From assembly GCF_016424485.1 (NCBI RefSeq), contig NZ_JAELUP010000012.1, forward strand, positions 1 through 64,000: DNA of 64,000 nt, in the 5' to 3' direction. The position numbers and the translations under genes are program-made. The notes under the pieces are model-generated. The model made no database searches and was not told the origin of the DNA. It saw nothing but the letters and a program-made list of their open reading frames with translations. This DNA is from Paenibacillus roseus (GTDB taxonomy: Bacteria > Bacillota > Bacilli > Paenibacillales > Paenibacillaceae). Below are positions 43,053-51,858 of the stretch, piece by piece. The first letter of the stretch is position 1. Each line of letters begins with the position of its first letter.

Positions 43053-44882
43053 ATGGGAAGAGGTTTATACAAAACGGTGTTGCTCGCTTGTGTGGCCTTG
43101 CTGGCAATCGGGAGTTTTTCGACCGGCACTGGCATTGTTTACGGAGCCGTACAACAAGCGGATATCAGACTCGGCGCCATCGCAAGCTCTTATCAGGTGA
43201 AGGACGAGATCGCGGTTCCCATTCTCGCATTAGAAACCCGCGAGTTGATGGGCATCGAATTTGTCGTCAAGTACGATCCAGAGGTATTGGCTTATATCCC
43301 GGAGAAGCTGGAACTGCCGGGAGGCTTCAAGGCTGCTGACCCGAGCAGCAATATTATTGTGGATGAACAAAACGGTCTATTAAAGTATGCGTTGATCAAA
43401 AATCAACTGCCTGGCAATGATCCGATTTCCGAAATTAAGCTTGCTACGTTGCGCTTCGAGGCCTTGAAGCCGACGAATTCGACCTCGCTCTTGTTGAAAA
43501 ACATCTTGGCGACTACGGGGTACCATCGAATTCAAACGAATGAGCAAGATAGCCGCCAGGTGAAAATCGATCCCAGAAATGATAGTACCAAACCCGTCAT
43601 CACCGTGGAATCCAGCGCTTCGGTCAGCAGTGCCAATTATGTGTTGAAAGGAACTGTCGTGGATGATGACCCGAATGTAAAGCTGACCATTAATGGAAAC
43701 GCGGTTACTTTAAATCAGCATGCATTCTCCCTGTCGACAACGTTGTCAGCAGGTAAAAATACGTTTGTTCTGGTTGCTGCGGATACGGCCGGCAATCGAC
43801 AAGAGCTTACGTTTGTTGTCACTTACACAAGAAGCGGAGGCGGAGGCGGCTCAAACGGCGGTGGATCGGTCTCCAACCCTGATTCTGACCCGGACGACAC
43901 TTCAGTGAAGTCGGATGCCAGCTCCCAAGCGGTCAAGGCATCAGTTGGCGGGACGGTTCAGTTGAAAGGAGGGGCGAAGGTCGTCATTCCGAAAGGAGCG
44001 CTTTCTGAGGACACCACCGTTACGATAAGGAAAATCGCCGATCAGGCTGAGCGCGACAAGCTGCTGCCAAAGGGTCTTCCGTTAGAACTGCAAGGCGATA
44101 TTTACGAATTCAAGGCTGCCGGCGACAAGCGGTTGCAGCATCCAGCCGTATTCACTCTGCCATTGAACCCAAGCCATATCAAGGCCGGAAGCAAAGCAGC
44201 CATTTATTATTATCATGAAGGCCGCAAGCAATGGATCTATTTGGGCGGACAATTAAACGCGCAGGACAGCACCATCTCGGTTCAATCCAAGTACTTCCGG
44301 ACGCTTGCCGTATTCACCGATCCTTCTCCGATATCTTTCACAGATACGGATCATCACTGGTCTTCCGAGTCGCTGGATCGCCTGGCAGGTATGAAGATAA
44401 TCAAAGGTTACAACGATCACACGTTCAAACCGGATTCGCAAATTAGCCGAACCGAGTTTACGATGTTGATTGCTTCTGCTCTGGGTCTCCCGGTCCAAAG
44501 CAACCCTGATCTGTCCTTCGCCGATGCCGGTCAAATTCCGGTTTGGGCCAAAGGCCATATCCAGGCTGCCTTTGATGCAGGCATTATACAGGGACACTCT
44601 GGAGCTGACGGAGCTGCTTATTTCGATGGAGGTGTCTGGATTACACGCGCAGAAATGGCGGTTATGTTAGCCAGAACCTTGCAGGCATCCGGCTCCACGA
44701 AGGATGTGCAGTTTGAAGATGCCGGACGCTTGCCGAATTGGGCCAAATCCAGTATCGGGCTTCTGGCAGAGAAGAACATTATCAATGGCTTCAAAGACAA
44801 TACCTTCCGTCCTAATGCGAACGCAACGCGAGCGCAGGCTGCCACAATGATCTATCGTTTATTGGACGAGCTGGGTATTTAA
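43053..44882 (+). CDS. SLH-anchored cohesin-like surface protein
   Basis: A 609-residue protein that could act as a cell-surface anchor. Signal peptide (~1-33); a cohesin-like beta domain (~36-175; YQVKDEIAVPILALETRELMG, VVKYDPEVLAYIPE, IKLATLRFEA); a beta-sandwich (~180-262); a Gly-rich linker; a ZU5-like domain (~285-430); then three SLH domains (~431-609; DHHWSSESLDRLAGMKIIKGY and others) that bind secondary cell-wall polymer. Dockerins are encoded on both sides, so it may tether neighbouring dockerin proteins. Whether this cohesin pairs with them is inference. ATG with GGGAGG at 7-8 nt. Confidence 0.85.
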   Translation: MGRGLYKTVLLACVALLAIGSFSTGTGIVYGAVQQADIRLGAIASSYQVKDEIAVPILALETRELMGIEFVVKYDPEVLAYIPEKLELPGGFKAADPSSNIIVDEQNGLLKYALIKNQLPGNDPISEIKLATLRFEALKPTNSTSLLLKNILATTGYHRIQTNEQDSRQVKIDPRNDSTKPVITVESSASVSSANYVLKGTVVDDDPNVKLTINGNAVTLNQHAFSLSTTLSAGKNTFVLVAADTAGNRQELTFVVTYTRSGGGGGSNGGGSVSNPDSDPDDTSVKSDASSQAVKASVGGTVQLKGGAKVVIPKGALSEDTTVTIRKIADQAERDKLLPKGLPLELQGDIYEFKAAGDKRLQHPAVFTLPLNPSHIKAGSKAAIYYYHEGRKQWIYLGGQLNAQDSTISVQSKYFRTLAVFTDPSPISFTDTDHHWSSESLDRLAGMKIIKGYNDHTFKPDSQISRTEFTMLIASALGLPVQSNPDLSFADAGQIPVWAKGHIQAAFDAGIIQGHSGADGAAYFDGGVWITRAEMAVMLARTLQASGSTKDVQFEDAGRLPNWAKSSIGLLAEKNIINGFKDNTFRPNANATRAQAATMIYRLLDELGI

Positions 44883-44890
44883 TCCTGAAT

Positions 44891-44934
44891 CATTCTCGTC
44901 CATCTCCTGTCCGGGGAGGGACGAGAATGTTATT
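44891..44934 (+). terminator. Hairpin before multicopper oxidase genes
   Basis: CATTCTCGTCC (44891-44901) pairs perfectly with GGACGAGAATG (44919-44929), then a weak TTATT. It probably terminates transcription partly. Confidence 0.6.
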
Positions 44935-44954
44935 AAGATGGGGGGAACGAGCGG

Positions 44955-45899
44955 ATGATGAATGCTATGAAAAGACTGGCTACGGTAGCTGTGTTCTGCG
45001 TGTCTATCGTGGCGGCCTTGAAATACGGCGCCATTCAACCGATCGCCGCACAGGAGAACACGGTTAAAAAAATCAATTTATATGCAACGGACGGGTACGT
45101 GAAGATGCCTGACGGAAGCGACATGTATATCTGGGGATATTCACTCCAGAACGAAAAGGGAACGGCTGTTTATCCGGCGCCTACTTTAGAAGTGACGGAG
45201 GGGGATCAGGTTGAAATTACTTTGACGAATATCGGTCCATCCAAATCAGGTATTTTGCCGGTAGCTCATACGATTCATTTCCACGGCTTGAATACGAATC
45301 AGAAAAATGACGGCGTTCCGCATACTTCTCTTCCGGTATTCGTCGGAAAGAGCTTTACTTATCAGTTTAAGGCTCAGTATGCTGGCACCTATTTCTATCA
45401 CTGTCACGTCGACACGGTCGAGCATTTGCAGATGGGGATGACCGGAAGTTTTATCGTGAAAGCCCGTGAAGGGGTCAACCAGGCGTGGACGGAAGGGCCC
45501 TCTTACGATAAAGAGGTGGTACTTCATTTGAATGAAATCGACCGGTCGTGGCATAAAGCCGTCGAACAACGGCAAACGTATGACCGAACGGTCTTCAATC
45601 CGGATTTCTGGGCGCTGAACGGCGAGTTTAGCGGCAAAAACGCCAAGACCTCCATTACAGCAAAGGCGGGGGAGACGTATTTGATCCGACTCATCAACTC
45701 CGGTTACCAAAAGCATACCTTCCATATGAATGGGCGACAGTTTAAAGTCATAGCGTCGGATGGTCGGCCATTGCAAAAGTCGCTCAATAAGCAGTCTCTG
45801 ACGTTGGCATCGGCGGAGAGATACGATGTCTTGGTCAAATTCGACCAGGCCGGTACCTACACGATCCATGTAGACGGGGAGGAGTCGAAGCCAAGATGA
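44955..45899 (+). CDS. Multicopper oxidase, two-domain type, partner 1
   Basis: A 314-residue exported protein with two cupredoxin domains. Domain 1 (~res 38-165) has a full ligand set: HTIHFHG and YHCHVDTVEHLQMGM, which include type 1 (Cys, His, Met) and type 2/3 copper ligands. Domain 2 (~res 180-305) keeps only part of the expected set (HTFHMNGRQF) and stops where a final H-x-H motif would stand (TIHVDGEESK). The signal sequence is at ~1-31. RBS GGGGGA at good spacing. It is followed immediately by a longer paralogue that retains the ligands missing here. Likely copper oxidase; substrate unknown. Confidence 0.88.
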   Translation: MMNAMKRLATVAVFCVSIVAALKYGAIQPIAAQENTVKKINLYATDGYVKMPDGSDMYIWGYSLQNEKGTAVYPAPTLEVTEGDQVEITLTNIGPSKSGILPVAHTIHFHGLNTNQKNDGVPHTSLPVFVGKSFTYQFKAQYAGTYFYHCHVDTVEHLQMGMTGSFIVKAREGVNQAWTEGPSYDKEVVLHLNEIDRSWHKAVEQRQTYDRTVFNPDFWALNGEFSGKNAKTSITAKAGETYLIRLINSGYQKHTFHMNGRQFKVIASDGRPLQKSLNKQSLTLASAERYDVLVKFDQAGTYTIHVDGEESKPR

Positions 45900-45916
45900 T
45901 CAGGGAGGTGAGTGGA

Positions 45917-47815
45917 ATGACGCGCGCCGGGACGATCAAGCGTTACGGGCTATTATTGGCAGTCTGTTTCCTGCTTCTGCTCCTGTCGCCCCTGCATACA
46001 AATGCGGCTGATGTGAAGAAAATTCAACTATTTGCCACAGACGGCTTGCTGACGCTGCCGGACGGCAAGCAGTTGTACATGTGGGGGTACAGTCTGGAGA
46101 ACAAGCAGGGAACGGCGGTATTCCCCGGGCCGCTGCTGGAAGTGGAAGAAGGCGATACGCTTGAGGTAACGGTCACCCACATCGGAGCCAAACAAGCCGG
46201 TTCGGAATTTCGGGTGTATCCGCTTCGCTTCCAGGGCATCGACAGCCCGAGCGGAGCAGAGCAAGCGTTGGCCCTCGGCCAAAGTCACACCCGTCAAATC
46301 CAGGCTGTCCAGGCCGGTTCCTATTACTACTATGCCGGTGACGGGAAGGGCTACGGCGTGCAGATGGGAATGAGCGGACCGTTCGTTGTGAAGGCAAAGG
46401 GCGCGCAAAAGCGGGCATGGACAGGAGGGCCGCAATACGACAAGGAGTATGTCTTTCATGTAAATGAGCTTGATCCGGCCTGGCACAAGTCGGCAGCAGA
46501 CGGCCTCGTCTACGACCCTGGCAAGTTCCACCCCCGCTATTGGACGATTAACGGAAAATCGTTCCCTGATCTGGAGGATGATCCCAGGTCGATGATTCAT
46601 GGCAAGGTGGGGGAAAAGATTCTGGTTCGGTTGATCAACCCCGGTTACGACGAACACCCGATGCATCTGCACGGTCACCATTTTCAGGTAATCGCGGAGA
46701 ACGGCGTTCCGCGTGATTTTCCTTTAGAAAAGGATACGGTCAACCTGGACCCTGGGGAAACAAAGGATATTCTGATTGTATTTGACCAAAGCGGGAATTA
46801 TCCGTTCCATAGCCACCAAATCGTGGATAATACCAATGACGGTGTTTACCCGGGCGGGCTGCATACGATGACACATATCGAAGAGGCTGGCTCATCGGAA
46901 GGAAGCACGATGACGCTGGACATCGGCAGCACGCATGCCACGGTGAACGGCGAGCATGTCATGCTGGATGTTGCTCCGTTCCGGCTAAAGGGCGAGACGT
47001 ATGTTCCGCTTGGCTTTATCGCTGAACAGTTGGGCGGCGTTCTGAAAGCCCGTACGGAAGACCGCAGCCTGACCTACAAGACCGAGCACACCGAGATGGA
47101 ACTGTGGCCGTTGCAGAAGCAAGCTCTGTTGAACGGCAAGCAGGTGCAGTTGGAGTCGCCAATCTTGCAGAAAAAAGGGAAAACTATGGCTCCCGTCAGT
47201 TATATCTCTTCCTTCTTGTGCGCAAGGGTAGGGGCAGACAATTCTTCCAATCAGATTCAGATAGACTATCAATTGGGCCAGGAGTGTCAAAGCAGCGGTC
47301 CTGATATTACCCCGCCTACTGTCACTGCCGATCCGCCGGGAGGCACGTATACAAGCGCCCAGACCGTCCAGCTGTCGATCCAAGACGAGGACCCGCAGGC
47401 GAAGATTTACTATACGACGGACGGCACGCTCCCTACGGCGCGCTCCCTGTTATACACAGGACCGATTGTCATCGACCGCACCACTACGTTAAAGTGGATC
47501 GGGATCGATACGAGCGGCAACGCCAGTGAGGTACAGACGGGGGTCTATACGATCCGGCCAGCCCCGGAAGTATTGGTCGATGTGCTGGACGACAAGTTTA
47601 CTCCGGCTCATATCAAGGTGACCCGAGGAACGACGGTGACCTGGATCTTGAAAGGGTCGATGATGCATACGGTTACTTCCTATGACGGGGTCATGAACGG
47701 CATCATTGAGCCAAACGGAAACAAGCGATTCAGCTACACGTTTAACGACACGGGAGTCACGTCGTACTTTTGTATGGTTCATCCGTATATGACCGGATCG
47801 GTGACGGTGGAATAG
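45917..47815 (+). CDS. Multicopper oxidase partner 2 with stalk, chitobiase-like and plastocyanin domains
   Basis: A 632-residue exported protein. Its first cupredoxin domain (~30-165) resembles partner 1 but has lost the copper ligands: RFQG stands where HFHG is expected and YYAGDGKG where HCH is. The second domain (~180-325) is intact, with EHPMHLHGHHF and FHSHQIVDN...GGLHTM. Then come a copper amine oxidase N-terminal-like (stalk) domain (~335-455), a CHB_HEX_C-type beta domain (~470-550) and a C-terminal plastocyanin-like domain (~552-632) with its own His, Cys, His, Met set (HTV, FCMVHPYM). It begins 17 nt behind partner 1, with GGGAGGTGA; an ATG at 45896 overlaps the partner's stop and lacks a site. 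Confidence 0.85.
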   Translation: MTRAGTIKRYGLLLAVCFLLLLLSPLHTNAADVKKIQLFATDGLLTLPDGKQLYMWGYSLENKQGTAVFPGPLLEVEEGDTLEVTVTHIGAKQAGSEFRVYPLRFQGIDSPSGAEQALALGQSHTRQIQAVQAGSYYYYAGDGKGYGVQMGMSGPFVVKAKGAQKRAWTGGPQYDKEYVFHVNELDPAWHKSAADGLVYDPGKFHPRYWTINGKSFPDLEDDPRSMIHGKVGEKILVRLINPGYDEHPMHLHGHHFQVIAENGVPRDFPLEKDTVNLDPGETKDILIVFDQSGNYPFHSHQIVDNTNDGVYPGGLHTMTHIEEAGSSEGSTMTLDIGSTHATVNGEHVMLDVAPFRLKGETYVPLGFIAEQLGGVLKARTEDRSLTYKTEHTEMELWPLQKQALLNGKQVQLESPILQKKGKTMAPVSYISSFLCARVGADNSSNQIQIDYQLGQECQSSGPDITPPTVTADPPGGTYTSAQTVQLSIQDEDPQAKIYYTTDGTLPTARSLLYTGPIVIDRTTTLKWIGIDTSGNASEVQTGVYTIRPAPEVLVDVLDDKFTPAHIKVTRGTTVTWILKGSMMHTVTSYDGVMNGIIEPNGNKRFSYTFNDTGVTSYFCMVHPYMTGSVTVE

Positions 47816-47834
47816 ACAGGAAGGGGGAAGAAGA

Positions 47835-48938
47835 TTGAGAGGATGGAAAGCTCTGAGCTGTCTCATTATGAGCGTGCTCTTTATTGGAATTGCGAATCCG
47901 ATTTCTGTTATCGGAGCAGCGGTTACATTCGCTGATGCGGGCCTGGAGGCCGCTGTGCGGGACGCGCTGCATAAGCCATCCGGAGCCATTTCCACGGAGG
48001 ATCTCCAGGGACTGACGCAGCTCCAAGCCGCAGGCCGGGGAATACGCAATATCGCCGGACTCGAATATGCCGTGAACCTTCAATCCTTGAACTTGTCAAA
48101 TAATGAGATCAGCAATATTGCCAAGCTTGGTTCCCTGACCAGACTGGAAACCTTGATCCTGAACGGCAATCAGATCGCGTCAGCTGATGCGCTAGGTACC
48201 TTGATCTCCTTGAAGTCGTTATGGCTGACAAACAATCGGCTAACGAGTGTGAGCGCGCTAAGTACGCTGACCCAGCTTCGGCACTTGTACGCTGCCGGCA
48301 ATCAGATCGGCAGTTTGACAGGACTTGGTACGCTGACCCGGCTTCAGGAGCTGAATCTGGCATCCAATGCCATCCAGGATGTCTCGCCGCTTCGGACATT
48401 GACGGCACTGCAATCGCTCAATCTGGAGGGAAATAAAATTGCCGGTGTTACGGGCCTGGAGCAGCTTGGACAATTGCAGAAGCTGTCGCTTGCCTTCAAC
48501 CCCGTGAGCCGGCTGGAGCCGATTGCCGGACTCGCTCAGTTGGATTATCTCCATCAGCGAGGATATGCGGTATCGGCTTCATCCCGGCAACTGATGCGGG
48601 ACCTGGAGAGCCGTGGCGGGATCGTCGATTACGTGCTGGTCATCCCGACAGGGACGTATGTTTATGATGTGAATCAAGATGGTGTCGCTAATCCGAACGA
48701 CATCAACGATATCATTAATTTTTACTTGAACATCAACAGTATGAAGACCAAACATCCGGAATGGAAACTTCGAGGTAACGAAATCGATCCTGAGCAGCTC
48801 AATCAAACCGCGTATCTCTATGATGTCAATCGGGACGGTACGGCGAATGCGAACGACATCAATGATGCGATAAATTTCTATTTGAATGTGAACGGGATGA
48901 AAACGAAGCATCCCGAATTTAAAGTGGTTGTGCCATAA
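47835..48938 (+). CDS. Leucine-rich repeat protein with dockerin-like repeats
   Basis: A 367-residue exported protein. After a signal peptide (~1-29) there are about eight internalin-like leucine-rich repeats of 21-22 residues (~60-240; LxxLxLxxNxIxxIxxL), typical protein- or ligand-binding surfaces. The C-terminus has two calcium-loop repeats (DVNQDGVANPNDINDIINFY and DVNRDGTANANDINDAINFY, ~270-295 and 330-355) like a dockerin with an unusually long linker between loops (~60 residues centre to centre). The TTG start has AAGGGGG upstream. It is 20 nt behind the oxidase gene, in one operon. Confidence 0.85.
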   Translation: MRGWKALSCLIMSVLFIGIANPISVIGAAVTFADAGLEAAVRDALHKPSGAISTEDLQGLTQLQAAGRGIRNIAGLEYAVNLQSLNLSNNEISNIAKLGSLTRLETLILNGNQIASADALGTLISLKSLWLTNNRLTSVSALSTLTQLRHLYAAGNQIGSLTGLGTLTRLQELNLASNAIQDVSPLRTLTALQSLNLEGNKIAGVTGLEQLGQLQKLSLAFNPVSRLEPIAGLAQLDYLHQRGYAVSASSRQLMRDLESRGGIVDYVLVIPTGTYVYDVNQDGVANPNDINDIINFYLNINSMKTKHPEWKLRGNEIDPEQLNQTAYLYDVNRDGTANANDINDAINFYLNVNGMKTKHPEFKVVVP

Positions 48939-48960
48939 TTTCTAGGGAGGGAGAGAAACT

Positions 48961-50619
48961 ATGCATCATTTCGGGAAAACAGCAATGTGGTCGTTCGTAC
49001 TCTTCTTGTTCGCGGTGCATCTGGCATCAGCCGCTTCGCAATCCTTGACGGACCCCAACGGTACTTTGCTCATTGAAGGAACCCGTGAGGGTGATCAAAT
49101 CAAGTTGTCTTTCTCATACGATAAACTGATTAAGGACTTTACCGGATTTAACCTGGAAATTCAGGCGCCAGACGCGTTGGATGCTGCGAGCGGAAAGTTC
49201 CGTTCGGATAACATGGCTATCCAATTCAGCAGTGCAGACAATTATGACACGGTGGATCAACTATACAAACTGATCATCTTAAGTCCTTCGCTTACGTCGA
49301 ATCCGCAGGGGAAGAGCGGGAAGCTTGGGGAGATTACATTTAAGCTTCAAGAGGGAAAGAACCCCGATGACCTGATCTTCCAGTTCCCGGTCATCCGGGT
49401 ATATGGCGGGGGCGAGCAATTGATTCTGAAGGAGAACGAGACCTTCTCGCTTGTCGGGCCCGATACAACAAAGCCTGTAGTTGAGGCGCAGCCAGCCGGA
49501 GGTACCTACTCTGCTCCGCAAACGGTTACCCTGAAAATAACGGATAACGACCCGTTGGCAGCCATTCACTATACGTTGGACGGCTCGGAGCCGCAGGACT
49601 CATCGCCGACATACGCGGAGCCGATCACGATAGCTTCGGACACGGTCCTGAGATTTATCGGGATTGATCGTGCGGGGAATCGGAGTGAAGTCGTCACGGA
49701 ACGTTACATTATTCAAGTAACGCGCCCGGAAGTGACGGCTGTGACGATCAAGGATGAGCGTACCGTGACGGTGGCATTCAACAAGGCTGTCGCCGGCGAG
49801 ACAGCGAGCTTGGAAGGCGAGCATTTCCGTGTGTCTCCGCAAAATGATCCGTCGGCGGTTGTCCAGGTGACAGCGATCACTTTGAATCAGGATCAGACTG
49901 CAGCGGATATTACGCTGGCATCCGCGCTGAGAAAGGATCAGATCTACCAACTGACCGTCCAGGGCGTCAAGGACCAGTCGAATCAGACGATGGCAGCGCC
50001 TTATACGACCTTCATCCAACTGCCATCTGCCGGTGAGCTTGCCCTGTTGATTGAGAAGCAGGCCGAGATCGTTGAGCCGGGGGAAACCTTCACCTTGGTC
50101 CTCAAGGCCGAAGCAGAGGGATTTAACGGGTTTGACTTGTATGTAGGTTATAACACTGAACTGGTAGAACTTGTAGGCGAGCCTAAATTGCATCGTGATT
50201 TTAGCGGTGAAGGCAATGGTTCTTCTCTTTCCTTCACAAATCAGAACGGCAAGCTGCGGCTGACCGGTACACAAGGCGGAGCCCAGCAACTGAGCGGCAA
50301 GAAGGGGCTGGTGGAACTGACCTTCAAAGCCAAGCTGGCCATCGATGGACTGGCGCGCTTTACCATCGATGAGGGTTCGGAGGTTCGTCTTTCCAATGGC
50401 GGCGCCATCGAGCTGTCGGAGGAAGTTCGGAGCAGTGTCGCCATCTCCAACCCGGATATTAATGGAGACGGGTTAACTGTGAGTGATCTCGTCCGCGTAG
50501 CCAGAGCCAATGGGAAAACATCGGCCGACAGCGGCTATGACGCCAGGCTGGATATGAATAAGGATGGGGTTATCGATGCTGTGGATGTGGCCTATGTAGC
50601 CAACAAGCTATTGAAGTAG
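48961..50619 (+). CDS. Cohesin-dockerin surface protein
   Basis: A 552-residue exported protein. Signal peptide (~1-25), a first cohesin-like domain (~28-165), a CHB_HEX_C-type beta domain (~170-255) similar to the one in the oxidase at 45917, a bacterial Ig-like domain (~258-355; VTVAFNKAV), a second cohesin-like domain (~360-495; GFNGFDLYVGYNTELVELVG) and a C-terminal dockerin with two calcium loops (DINGDGLTVSDL and DMNKDGVIDAVD). With both receptor and ligand modules it could link components into a chain. No catalytic domain is seen. ATG with AGGGAGGGAG. Confidence 0.85.
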   Translation: MHHFGKTAMWSFVLFLFAVHLASAASQSLTDPNGTLLIEGTREGDQIKLSFSYDKLIKDFTGFNLEIQAPDALDAASGKFRSDNMAIQFSSADNYDTVDQLYKLIILSPSLTSNPQGKSGKLGEITFKLQEGKNPDDLIFQFPVIRVYGGGEQLILKENETFSLVGPDTTKPVVEAQPAGGTYSAPQTVTLKITDNDPLAAIHYTLDGSEPQDSSPTYAEPITIASDTVLRFIGIDRAGNRSEVVTERYIIQVTRPEVTAVTIKDERTVTVAFNKAVAGETASLEGEHFRVSPQNDPSAVVQVTAITLNQDQTAADITLASALRKDQIYQLTVQGVKDQSNQTMAAPYTTFIQLPSAGELALLIEKQAEIVEPGETFTLVLKAEAEGFNGFDLYVGYNTELVELVGEPKLHRDFSGEGNGSSLSFTNQNGKLRLTGTQGGAQQLSGKKGLVELTFKAKLAIDGLARFTIDEGSEVRLSNGGAIELSEEVRSSVAISNPDINGDGLTVSDLVRVARANGKTSADSGYDARLDMNKDGVIDAVDVAYVANKLLK

Positions 50620-50714
50620 CCGTCGTCGTCCCGTTCTAGAAGAGGGCATATGCGAGCGAATGTAAGCGAACGTAAGCGGAAAACAACAGAGAATGCTGCT
50701 CGGAAGGAGAAAGG

Positions 50715-51377
50715 ATGGAAATGCGAAAAGCGCCTGAAGGGTCGAAAAGCTCGAGAACGCAGAAGATGGAGAAAGGGACAGGAGCTGGGAAAAAAGAAAG
50801 CTGGACCAGCGCTGAGCCTCCCCGGCAATCGGGAATATCGTCCAGGGGCAAGTGGCTGATTACCGGCAGCTTAACACTGCTGCTCTTTCTGACCGTCGTC
50901 CTCGTGCTTTGGGGTTGGCTAGAATGGCCCCTCAGTCCGGCCACGGCCGAGCAGCAGTCTTCCAGCCCTTATGAGCTGACCGGGACCGGCAAGGAAGTGA
51001 TAGACAAGCTAAAGGCGCTGATTGATGGCGAGGAGCCGAGCTTTGTTTATTACTACAAACCTGGGTGCAAGCTTTGCCAGCGGATGGAGCCGATTATTTT
51101 TTCGGCTGCGGAAGAGAGGGGCCTGACCGTGCATCGCGTCAATCTGGCGAACAACAGAGGGGCGATGCAGCTTCGCAACAGCAAGGGAGTGCCGCTCGTC
51201 GATTTCTACAAGGAGCTTCCGGCTGTAGCTTACTACAGTAAGGGTTGGCTAATCGCCTGGACAGAAGGCGAGAAGCCGAAGTCCGTCTACGATGAGTTTT
51301 ACGATCATCTGAGTTTGGGTGAAGACCATGGAAGCCATGAAGATCACGAAGAGGACCAAGAGCATTCCCATAAGTAG
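50715..51377 (+). CDS. Membrane-bound thioredoxin-like protein with His-rich tail
   Basis: A 220-residue protein with a charged cytoplasmic N-terminus (~1-45), one membrane helix (~46-70) and an extracytoplasmic thioredoxin-like domain (~90-200) whose active site is CKLC (in YYKPGCKLCQRME). The last ~20 residues are almost only His, Glu and Asp, a probable metal-binding tail. It ends the multicopper oxidase and cohesin/dockerin operon, so handling copper or disulfides of its neighbours is a fair guess. ATG with AAGGAG. Confidence 0.82.
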   Translation: MEMRKAPEGSKSSRTQKMEKGTGAGKKESWTSAEPPRQSGISSRGKWLITGSLTLLLFLTVVLVLWGWLEWPLSPATAEQQSSSPYELTGTGKEVIDKLKALIDGEEPSFVYYYKPGCKLCQRMEPIIFSAAEERGLTVHRVNLANNRGAMQLRNSKGVPLVDFYKELPAVAYYSKGWLIAWTEGEKPKSVYDEFYDHLSLGEDHGSHEDHEEDQEHSHK

Positions 51378-51475
51378 GAATTGAACAAGTTTCCAGGAAC
51401 TTAACTTTATTGTCGTATTTCAAGAGCATGAAAATGTCACATCGCGAAATTGCACCCAGCGGGAATAAACGCTGG

Positions 51476-51520
51476 AACAGGCTGCCGAGGGGATGATCGC
51501 CCAGAGGCAGCCTGTTTGTG
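51476..51520 (+). terminator. Terminator of surface-complex operon
   Basis: AACAGGCTGCC (51476-51486) pairs perfectly with GGCAGCCTGTT (51506-51516), followed by TGTGTTGTT. Confidence 0.8.
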
Positions 51521-51555
51521 TTGTTCGGGGGTGGGAGAGTCGCGGCCAAGTCGTG

Positions 51556-51610
51556 CCAAGCCAGCCCGTGCCAGGCATTTCTCGGCGCTGCCCAGCACGG
51601 GCTGGCTTGG
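51556..51610. other. Long GC-rich inverted repeat
   Basis: CCAAGCCAGCCCGTGC (51556-51571) pairs perfectly over 16 bp with 51595-51610. A GGCA/TGCC helix extends inside. No T-run follows, and a normal terminator is already present 40 nt upstream, so its role is unknown. Confidence 0.6.
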
Positions 51611-51660
51611 TTGGGCAGTGTGTGCCCGCAAGTGAGATAAGCCGAATTTTCCGGATTCTC

Positions 51661-51689
51661 GCGACAAGCAAATGTTTTAATTGTATAAA
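51661..51689 (+). promoter_or_regulatory. Promoter of yesM-like operon
   Basis: GCGACA (51661-51666), 17-nt spacer, TATAAA (51684-51689). The leader to the kinase gene is about 165 nt. Apart from the hairpins, the 51378-51858 gap holds no gene I can support. Confidence 0.5.
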
Positions 51690-51858
51690 ATTTCCATGAT
51701 CGTTGTTAACTATTCGCAAGGACTTCCAATTGCTCGTTTCACCGAAGTTCGGTAAGATAGCGATAAGTAGCGGCAGGTCGCCCCAGGCAACCTACCGCTA
51801 TATGCATGGGAGAGCAGCCTCCACCTGTGCAGAAGAACTTATAGAAGGAATGAATACC

